A program made the position numbers and the translations under genes. Positions 50,661 through 57,013 of a stretch of 57,013 nt of DNA are shown one piece after another. The stretch's first letter is position 1, and every line of letters begins with the position of its first letter. Source of the stretch: Streptomyces sp. NK15101 (GTDB taxonomy: Bacteria; Actinomycetota; Actinomycetes; Streptomycetales; Streptomycetaceae); assembly GCF_020400725.1 (NCBI RefSeq), contig NZ_JAINVG010000048.1, positions 1 through 57,013 on the forward strand. Direction: 5' to 3'. The notes below the pieces were generated by a model, which was not told the DNA's origin, did not search any database, and saw only the letters and a program-made list of their open reading frames with translations.

Positions 50661-53600
50661 TCAGACGTTGCGGCGGTACTGGCCGCCGACCTCGAAGAAC
50701 GCCTCGGTGATCTGCTGGAGGGTGCAGACCCTGGCGGCGTCCATGAGGACGGCGAAGGCGTTCTCGCCGTTGACCGCGGCCTCCTTGAGGGCGGCCAGCG
50801 CCGCGTGGGCCCGGTCGTGGTGGCGGGCCTGGAAGTCCTGCACCCGCTCCAGCTGGGACCGCTTCTCCTGCTCGGTGGCGCGGGCGAGTTCGACGGTGCC
50901 GGGTTCGGCGGTGTCCGCGTGCGGGTTGCGGAAGGTGTTGACGCCGATGATGGGCAGGGTGCCGTCGTGCTTGCGCTGCTCGTACAGCATCGACTCGTCC
51001 TGGATGCGGCCGCGCTGGTAACCGGTCTCCATCGCGCCGAGCACACCGCCGCGCTCGCTGATGCGCTCGAACTCCTGGAGCACGGCCTCTTCGACCAGGT
51101 CGGTGAGCTCGTCGATGATGAACGACCCCTGCAGGGGGTTCTCGTTCATCGCCAGGCCCCACTCCCTGTTGATGATCAGCTGGATGGCCAGGGCGCGGCG
51201 AACCGATTCCTCGGTGGGGGTGGTGACGGCCTCGTCGTAGGCGTTGGTGTGCAGGCTGTTGCAGTTGTCGTAGATGGCGATGAGCGCCTGCAGGGTGGTG
51301 CGGATGTCGTTGAAGTCCATCTCCTGCGCGTGCAGGGAGCGTCCGGAGGTCTGGACGTGGTACTTCAGCTTCTGGGAGCGCTCGTTGGCCCCGTACTTCT
51401 CCTTCATCGCCACCGCCCAGATGCGGCGGGCGACGCGGCCGAGGACGGAGTACTCGGGGTCCATGCCGTTGGAGAAGAAGAACGACAGGTTCGGGGCGAA
51501 GTCGTCGACGTCCATGCCGCGGGCCAGGTAGGTCTCGACGTACGTGAAGCCGTTGGCGAGCGTGAAGGCGAGCTGGCTGATCGGGTTCGCGCCGGCCTCG
51601 GCGATGTGGTAGCCGGAGATGGACACCGAGTAGAAGTTGCGGACCTTGTTCGCGATGAACCACTCCTGGATGTCGGCCATCATCCGCAGCGAGAACTCGG
51701 TGGAGAACAGGCAGGTGTTCTGGCCCTGGTCCTCCTTGAGGATGTCGGCCTGGACCGTGCCGCGCACGGTGGCCAGGGCGTGGGCGCGGAGCCCGTCCAC
51801 CTCGTCGGCGGAGGGCTCGCGGCCCTCGGCGGCGCGGAACTTGTCGAGCTGCTGCTCGATGGCCGTGTTGAGGAAGAACGCGAGCACCGTCGGGGCCGGG
51901 CCGTTGATCGTCATGGAGACCGAGGTCGTCGGCGCGATCAGGTCGAAGCCGTCGTAGAGCGTCTTCATGTCGTCGAGCGTCGCCACGGAGACGCCGGAGG
52001 TGCCGACCTTGCCGTAGATGTCGGGGCGCTCGCCGGGGTCGCGGCCGTACAGCGTGACCGAGTCGAAGGCGGTGGAGAGCCGGGTGGCCGGCTGGCCCTC
52101 GGACAGCAGCTTGAACCGCCGGTTGGTGCGGAACGGGTCGCCCTCGCCGGCGAACATCCGCGCGGGGTCCTCGCCGTCGCGCTTGAAGGGGAACACCCCG
52201 GCGGTGAAGGGGAAGTGGCCGGGCAGGTTCTCGCCGCGCCAGAAGCGGACCAGCTCGCCGTGGTCGGTGAACCGGGGCAGCGCCACGCGCGGGATCTTGT
52301 TGCCCGACAGCGACTCGCGGGTCAGCTTGGTGCGGATCTCCTTGTCCCGGATCTTCACGACCTGCTCGTCGCCGGAGTACGACTCCACGACGGCCGGCCA
52401 CTTCTCGATCTGGTCCGCCACCTCGTGCGGGAGCCGCTTGCGGGCGTCCGCGAGCAGCGCGTCCACGCCGGCGTCGTCGTGCTCGGCCTGGACCAGCTCG
52501 GCCTTGACCGCGTCCAGGCGCTGCACCCGCCGGGCCGCCTCGGCGAGCCGCTCGGTCTCCGCGTGGTACGAGCGCACCGTCTCGCTGATCTCGGTGAGGT
52601 AGCGCACCCGGTCGGCGGGCACGACCTGCCGGATCCCGGAGGAGTGGCGCACGTCGACCGGCGCCAGCGTGCCCGGGGAGAGCGTGAGCCCCTTCTCGGC
52701 GAGGGCGGCCTTGAGGTGCTGGTGGAGCGCGGTGACCCCGTCGTCGTTGAAGGTGGCCGCCGAGGTGCCGTAGACCGGCATGTCCTCGGGCTTCTTGTCG
52801 AACGCCTCGCGGTTGCGGACCAGCTGGCGGGCCACGTCGCGCAGCGCGTCCTTGGCGCCGCGCCGCTCGAACTTGTTGATGGCCACGACGTCGGCGAAGT
52901 CGAGCATGTCGATCTTCTCGAGCTGCGAGGCGGCGCCGAACTCCGGCGTCATCACGTACAGCGAGGTGTCGACGAACGGCACGATCGCCGCGTCGCCCTG
53001 GCCGATGCCCGGCGTCTCCACGATCACCAGGTCGAACCCGGCGGCCTTGACGACGTCGATGACGTCGGCCAGGTGCTCGGGCAGCTCGTGGCTGCCGCGC
53101 GTGGCCAGGCTGCGGAAGAAGACCCGGTCCCCGTCGAGGGAGTTCATCCTGATCCGGTCGCCGAGCAGCGCGCCGCCGCCGCGGCGACGCGTCGGGTCGA
53201 CCGCGATCACCGCGATGCGCAGCTTGTCCTGCTGGTCGACGCGGAGCCGGCGGACGAGCTCGTCGGTCAGCGACGACTTCCCGGAGCCGCCGGTGCCGGT
53301 GATGCCGAGGACGGGCGTGACGCGTGCCGCCGCGGCGGTGCGCAGCCGGTCCAGGAAGTCGGGGGACAGCTTGCCGAGCTCGGCGCCGGTGATGGCGCGG
53401 GCGACCGCGAACCGGTCTCCCGCGAGGACCGCGGCCGCGTCGGCCGGCCCGCCTTCCCAGAGGTCGAAGTCGCAGTCCTCGATCACCGAGTTGATCATCC
53501 CGGCGAGGCCCATCCGCTGGCCGTCCTCGGGGGAGAAGATGGTGACCCCGCTGTTGCGGAGCCTGGTGATCTCCTCGGGCACGATGACGCCGCCCCCGCC

Positions 53601-53891
53601 GCCCACCACGCGGATGTGGTCCGCGCCGCGCTCGCGCAGCGACTGGACCAGGTACTCGAAGTACTCCACGTGCCCGCCCTGGTAGGACGAGACCGCCACG
53701 CCGTGGACGTCCTCCTCGAGCGCCGCGTCCACCACTTCCTGCACGGACCGGTTGTGCCCGAGGTGGATCACCTCGGCGCCTTGGGACTGGAAGATCCGCC
53801 GCATGATGTTGATCGAGGCGTCGTGTCCGTCGAAGAGCGCCGAGGCGGTGACCAGACGGACGGGGTGCACGGGCCGGTGCAGAGCGGTCAT
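50661..53891 (-). CDS. icmF: Fused isobutyryl-CoA mutase/G-protein chaperone
   Basis: The protein has 1076 residues in three parts. The B12-binding domain is at about 10-145, with 'LFDGHDASIN' (His23 as the lower cobalt ligand). The MeaB-like GTPase is at about 190-510, with Walker A GTGGSGKS at 199-206. The mutase barrel runs from about 540 to the end ('QNTCLFSTEFSLRMMADI', 'SISGYHIAEAGANP', 'NCNSLHTNAYDEAVTTPTE'). It interconverts isobutyryl- and butyryl-CoA (or related acyl-CoAs) using adenosylcobalamin, with its own repair GTPase. GGGAAGG precedes the ATG, and a perfect 18-bp palindrome lies 38 bp upstream. Confidence 0.95.
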   Translation of the reverse strand: MTALHRPVHPVRLVTASALFDGHDASINIMRRIFQSQGAEVIHLGHNRSVQEVVDAALEEDVHGVAVSSYQGGHVEYFEYLVQSLRERGADHIRVVGGGGGVIVPEEITRLRNSGVTIFSPEDGQRMGLAGMINSVIEDCDFDLWEGGPADAAAVLAGDRFAVARAITGAELGKLSPDFLDRLRTAAAARVTPVLGITGTGGSGKSSLTDELVRRLRVDQQDKLRIAVIAVDPTRRRGGGALLGDRIRMNSLDGDRVFFRSLATRGSHELPEHLADVIDVVKAAGFDLVIVETPGIGQGDAAIVPFVDTSLYVMTPEFGAASQLEKIDMLDFADVVAINKFERRGAKDALRDVARQLVRNREAFDKKPEDMPVYGTSAATFNDDGVTALHQHLKAALAEKGLTLSPGTLAPVDVRHSSGIRQVVPADRVRYLTEISETVRSYHAETERLAEAARRVQRLDAVKAELVQAEHDDAGVDALLADARKRLPHEVADQIEKWPAVVESYSGDEQVVKIRDKEIRTKLTRESLSGNKIPRVALPRFTDHGELVRFWRGENLPGHFPFTAGVFPFKRDGEDPARMFAGEGDPFRTNRRFKLLSEGQPATRLSTAFDSVTLYGRDPGERPDIYGKVGTSGVSVATLDDMKTLYDGFDLIAPTTSVSMTINGPAPTVLAFFLNTAIEQQLDKFRAAEGREPSADEVDGLRAHALATVRGTVQADILKEDQGQNTCLFSTEFSLRMMADIQEWFIANKVRNFYSVSISGYHIAEAGANPISQLAFTLANGFTYVETYLARGMDVDDFAPNLSFFFSNGMDPEYSVLGRVARRIWAVAMKEKYGANERSQKLKYHVQTSGRSLHAQEMDFNDIRTTLQALIAIYDNCNSLHTNAYDEAVTTPTEESVRRALAIQLIINREWGLAMNENPLQGSFIIDELTDLVEEAVLQEFERISERGGVLGAMETGYQRGRIQDESMLYEQRKHDGTLPIIGVNTFRNPHADTAEPGTVELARATEQEKRSQLERVQDFQARHHDRAHAALAALKEAAVNGENAFAVLMDAARVCTLQQITEAFFEVGGQYRRNV

Positions 53892-54210
53892 GTGGACCTT
53901 CCCGGGGAGGTAAGTGGGACCCCACAGATAGTAGGACGTCCTACTAGTTTTGCAGAAGGCCGAGACTCGTGTGACCGGGTGCACATCGCCGCTGTGATGC
54001 TCGTCTCCTCCGGGCGGGGGATTCATGGGGATTTGCAACGTCCTCTGTTGCCGGTGCGTGAACGGGGAAACGTTCATGCAATCCAAGGAAATATTCGGCT
54101 TGAATCTTAGATAGATAGAAATTGCCGCCTTAACGCCTTCGTATCTAAAGTCTGGCGCACGGCCTGCCCACCCACAGTCGGCCGTGCACTCCACCACGAG
54201 AGGACCCCAG
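53892..54210. other. Divergent intergenic region icmF/metQ
   Basis: I see no gene in these 319 bp. Next to icmF is an 18-bp palindrome. The metQ leader holds a GCGTGAACG/CGTTCATGC hairpin (54056-54079), a shorter GCAAC/GTTGC hairpin (54035-54051) and an AT-rich stretch with TTAGATA (54107-54113) repeated inverted as TATCTAA (54142-54148). A structured leader is plausible, but I cannot match it to a SAM riboswitch class by eye. Confidence 0.5.
53929..53946. promoter_or_regulatory. Perfect 18-bp palindrome upstream of icmF
   Basis: TAGTAGGACGTCCTACTA is completely self-complementary. TAGGAC within it could be the -10 of icmF on the minus strand, so a bound protein would block the promoter. Confidence 0.55.
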
Positions 54211-55176
54211 ATGACGAACGCGCCCAACAAGGCCGAATCCGCCACCCCCGACCTCCCGGACAGGCCGGCCCAGAGGAGAACCGGCCTGATCACGGGCCTC
54301 GCCGTGGCCGCCGTGGCCGTCGTGGTGGCCGGGGCGCTGGTGATATCCGGCCTCACGCGTGACGGCTCGGACGCCGGCGCGTCCGGACGCGTCACGGTGA
54401 AGATCGGCACCACCGACGCGAGCTCGGACACCTGGCCCGTGCTGAAGAGGCTCGCCGCCGAGGAGGGCATCGACATCGAGCCGGTCAACTTCACCGACTA
54501 CACCCGGCCCAACCCGGCACTGTCGCAGAAGCAGACCGATCTCAACCTGTTCCAGCACCTCTTCTACCTGGCGAACTACAACGTGGCGAATCACGACACC
54601 CTGACCCCCATCGGGTCGACGGTCGTCGTGCCGCTGAGCCTCTACTCCAAGAAGCACACGTCGCTCGGGGAGATCCCGAAGGGCGGCCGGGTGGCGATCC
54701 CCAACGACGCGGTCAACCAGGCCCGGGCGCTGCTGGTGCTCCAGCAGGCCGGCCTGCTGAAGCTGAAGGGCGGCGGGACGGCGCTGTCGACGCCGGCCGA
54801 CGTGGACACCGCGGCGTCGAAGGTCGCGGTGACGCCCGTCGACGCCTCCCAGACCGTGGCCTCCCTGCCCTCCGTCGACGGCGCGGTGATCAACAACAAC
54901 TTCGCGCTGGACGCCCGGCTGGACCCGTCGAAGGCCCTCTACGGCGACGATCCGTCGAAGCCGGCGGCCGACCCGTACATCAACGTCTTCGTCGCCCGCG
55001 AGGCCGACAAGGACAACCCCGTCTACCTGAAGATCGCCAAGCTCTACCACGACGTGTCGGTGACCGAGGCGGAGCGCGCCGAATCCAAGGGAACGGCGGT
55101 GATCGTGGACCGTCCGAAGGCCGATCTCGAGCAGATCGTCTCCTCCCTGGAGGAGACGGTGCGCGCGGCGCGGTGA
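54211..55176 (+). CDS. metQ: Methionine ABC transporter substrate-binding protein
   Basis: The protein has 321 residues of the NlpA/MetQ family: 'VKIGTTDASSDTWPVLK', 'EPVNFTDYTRPNPALSQKQTDLNLFQHLFYL', 'VPLSLYSKKH', 'IPNDAVNQARALLVLQQAGL' and 'INNNFALDA'. Instead of the usual lipobox cysteine it has a 25-residue polar start and one hydrophobic helix (about 28-48, 'GLAVAAVAVVVAGALVISGL'), so it is probably anchored by an uncleaved helix. GAGAGGA precedes the ATG. It is first of metQ-metN-metI. Confidence 0.88.
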   Translation: MTNAPNKAESATPDLPDRPAQRRTGLITGLAVAAVAVVVAGALVISGLTRDGSDAGASGRVTVKIGTTDASSDTWPVLKRLAAEEGIDIEPVNFTDYTRPNPALSQKQTDLNLFQHLFYLANYNVANHDTLTPIGSTVVVPLSLYSKKHTSLGEIPKGGRVAIPNDAVNQARALLVLQQAGLLKLKGGGTALSTPADVDTAASKVAVTPVDASQTVASLPSVDGAVINNNFALDARLDPSKALYGDDPSKPAADPYINVFVAREADKDNPVYLKIAKLYHDVSVTEAERAESKGTAVIVDRPKADLEQIVSSLEETVRAAR

Positions 55177-55247
55177 CCTCCGAGCAAGGGGCGTCCGCCG
55201 CCGGACGCCCCTCCCGCACCGCACCGCTCGACTCCAGGCAAGGACCC

Positions 55248-56267
55248 ATGGCACCCCTCATAGAATTCCGCGACGTCGGAAAGACCTTCCGTTCCGGATC
55301 GACCACCGTCTCCGCGCTCGACTCGATCGACCTGTCGATCGACGCGGGAGAGATCTTCGCGATCATCGGGCACTCCGGAGCGGGGAAGAGCACGCTGGTA
55401 CGGCTGATCAACGGGCTCGAGCACGCCACCTCGGGCACGGTCACCGTCGACGGCGTGGTCGTCACCGAACAGACCGAGAAGGACGTCCGCCGGATCCGCG
55501 CACGGATCGGCATGGTCTTCCAGCAGTTCAACCTCTTCCGCTCCCGGACGGTGTTCGGCAACGTCGCGTACCCCCTGAAGCTCGCGGGACGGCCCAAGGG
55601 CGAGCAACGGGCCCGGGTCGCCGAACTGCTGGCGTTCGTCGGCCTCACCGACAAGGCATGGGCGTATCCCGACCAGCTCAGCGGTGGCCAGAAGCAGCGG
55701 GTCGGCATCGCGCGGGCACTGGCCGGCAACCCCGCCATCCTGCTGGCGGACGAGTCGACCAGTGCGCTCGACCCCGAGACCACCCAGGACGTCCTGCGAC
55801 TGCTCAAGCGCGTCAACTCCGAACTCGGCGTGACCGTCGTCGTCACCCACGAGATGGACGTGGTCCGGAGCATCGCCGACCGGGTCGCGGTACTCGACTC
55901 CGGCAGGCTCGTCGAGGTCGGCACGGTCTTCGACGTCTTCTCCGCGCCTCGGACCGACACCAGCCGGCGATTCGTGGAGACGGTTCTGCGGAACCGCCCC
56001 GACGGCGAGGACATCGCCCGGCTCCGGAAGCGGCACGAAGGTCCCCTCGTGTCCGTCACGGTCGACGGCGACGCCGTGATGGGCCACGTCCTGACGGAGG
56101 CGGTACGGCAGCACGACCTCCGGTTCGAGATCGTGCACGGCGGGATCGACACCTTGCGGGGCCGCTCGTTCGGCAGCGTCACCCTCGCGCTGTCCGGAGC
56201 GGAGCAGGACGTCGACAAGGCGGTGGCCCGACTCCGCACGGTCGCCACGGTGGAGGTGCTCGCGTGA
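55248..56267 (+). CDS. metN: Methionine ABC transporter ATPase
   Basis: The protein has 339 residues. Walker A is GHSGAGKST at 41-49, with Q-loop 'MVFQQFNLF', signature 'LSGGQKQRVGIARAL' and Walker B 'ILLADESTSALD'. A C-terminal NIL domain lies at about 265-339 ('SVTVDGDAVMGHVLTEAVRQH'), where methionine binds to inhibit transport. The ATG at 55248 has AGGCAAGGA just upstream. A GTG at 55173, overlapping the metQ stop, would add 25 residues and is less likely. The stop overlaps the metI GTG. Confidence 0.92.
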   Translation: MAPLIEFRDVGKTFRSGSTTVSALDSIDLSIDAGEIFAIIGHSGAGKSTLVRLINGLEHATSGTVTVDGVVVTEQTEKDVRRIRARIGMVFQQFNLFRSRTVFGNVAYPLKLAGRPKGEQRARVAELLAFVGLTDKAWAYPDQLSGGQKQRVGIARALAGNPAILLADESTSALDPETTQDVLRLLKRVNSELGVTVVVTHEMDVVRSIADRVAVLDSGRLVEVGTVFDVFSAPRTDTSRRFVETVLRNRPDGEDIARLRKRHEGPLVSVTVDGDAVMGHVLTEAVRQHDLRFEIVHGGIDTLRGRSFGSVTLALSGAEQDVDKAVARLRTVATVEVLA

Positions 56268-56926
56268 ACAGGGACTGGGAAACCCTCTGGCCGGTCTTCA
56301 CCACCTCCATCGGACAGACCCTCTGGATGGTCGCCGCGACGATGCTCCTCGGAGGCCTCCTCGGCCTGCTGCTGGGCATCCTGCTCTACACGACGCGCCG
56401 CGGTGGCCTGCTGGAGAACAGGCTCGTCCACACGGCGCTGAACCTTCTGGTCAACTTCGTCAGGCCCATCCCGTTCATCGTCTTCATCACCGCCATAGGC
56501 CCGTTGACCCTGAGCGTGGTCGGCACCACCATCGGCACCGGCGCCGCGACCTTCGCCCTGATCATCGCGGCCACCTTCGGCATCTCCCGCATCGTCGAAC
56601 AGAACCTGGTCACCGTCGACCCCGGGGTGATCGAGGCGGCCCGCTCCATGGGCGCCGGCCCCGGGCGCATCGTCACCACCCTGCTCATCCCCGAAGCCCT
56701 GGGCCCGCTCATCCTCGGCTACACCTTCGTGTTCGTCGGCGTGATCGACATGACCGCCATCGCAGGAGCGGTCGGCGGGGGCGGACTGGGCGACTTCGCC
56801 ATCGCGTACGGCTACCAGCGCTTCGACTGGACGGTGACCTGGGTCGCCGTACTCACCATCGTGTTCCTCGTGCAGGCGGCGCAGTTCCTGGGCAACTCGC
56901 TGGCGCGGCGAACACTGCGCCGGTGA
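56264..56926 (+). CDS. metI: Methionine ABC transporter permease
   Basis: The protein has 220 residues and about five helices. The ATPase-contacting EAA loop is visible ('EAARSMGAGPGRIVTTLLIPEA'), and 'VNFVRPIPFIVFITAIGPLT' and 'AGAVGGGGLGDFAI' are typical of MetI. The GTG overlaps the metN stop (GTGA at 56264-56267), so the pair is coupled. It closes the metQNI operon, and a strong hairpin follows. Confidence 0.92.
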   Translation: MNRDWETLWPVFTTSIGQTLWMVAATMLLGGLLGLLLGILLYTTRRGGLLENRLVHTALNLLVNFVRPIPFIVFITAIGPLTLSVVGTTIGTGAATFALIIAATFGISRIVEQNLVTVDPGVIEAARSMGAGPGRIVTTLLIPEALGPLILGYTFVFVGVIDMTAIAGAVGGGGLGDFAIAYGYQRFDWTVTWVAVLTIVFLVQAAQFLGNSLARRTLRR

Positions 56927-56953
56927 GGCGGCGTCACACGGCGGGCAGCGCGG

Positions 56954-56996
56954 AGGCCCGTCGCCGGCCACCCCGGTGGGTGGTGGTGACGGGCCT
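56954..56996 (+). terminator. Terminator of metQNI
   Basis: AGGCCCGTC pairs with GACGGGCCT (56988-56996) around a loop that contains a CCGGCCACC/GGTGG hairpin. TT follows, 27 bp after the metI stop. Confidence 0.65.
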
Positions 56997-57013
56997 TGAG
57001 CGGGGGCCGTTTA

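Overview
The window is chromosomal DNA from a Streptomyces or very close relative. The evidence is very high G+C with strong third-position GC bias, frequent GTG starts, many short stop/start overlaps, an SsgA-like sporulation protein, SepX, and an in-frame TTA codon in a mobile gene. From memory, the order PBP - ssgE - cbiMQO and sepX - rimJ - mog - moaC - moeA - galU - 5-FCL - penicillin acylase matches the S. coelicolor core chromosome. I could run no search, so all names rest on motifs, length and context.

Layout. 1-5774: end of a secreted repeat protein, a class B-like penicillin-binding protein, a YbaK-type deacylase coupled to an EamA transporter, an SDR and a LysE exporter. 5784-8164 (minus): a second YbaK protein, a serine beta-lactamase-like esterase and a secreted allene-oxide-cyclase-like protein. 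8304-10829 (minus): an ECF-type Ni/Co importer, cbiM(N)-cbiQ-cbiO, with a near-consensus Nur box over its promoter. 11074-14301: ssgE, then a tetR-mmpL operon with two matched operators. 14463-18265: a tricorn-type protease facing a GNAT. 18381-20772: a secreted FG-GAP-like repeat protein and a small hydrophilic protein. 20883-25068: a BVMO / alpha-beta hydrolase / SDR operon divergent from a MerR regulator.

25258-32248 is an envelope module: a lipoprotein, an adaptor with a peptidoglycan-binding domain, a MacB-like ABC ATPase and permease, a secreted SH3-like protein, and an opposing two-component system. An OmpR-type direct repeat lies in the lipoprotein promoter. 32311-34304 is the most unusual stretch: a lone large serine recombinase between two diverged copies of the last codons of xthA, the neighbouring exonuclease III gene. 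It reads as a roughly 1.95-kb integrase-only element inserted in the 3' end of xthA.

34263-43247 holds xthA, a GNAT, a secreted beta-rich protein and tRNA-Ala(CGC). These are followed by the actinobacterial division and molybdopterin neighbourhood sepX - rimJ-like - mog - moaC - moeA/glp - galU, with 5-FCL divergent. 43248-50660 holds a penicillin acylase, a K+/H+ antiporter probably starting at CTG, an MFS carrier, a CIRCE-preceded FmdB protein, and an MTA phosphorylase whose frame has no stop at the expected place. 50661-56926 holds the fused B12 mutase IcmF and the methionine importer metQNI, closed by a terminator.

Across the window at least nine genes show the leaderless pattern, with TANNNT ending 6-7 nt before the start codon and no Shine-Dalgarno.
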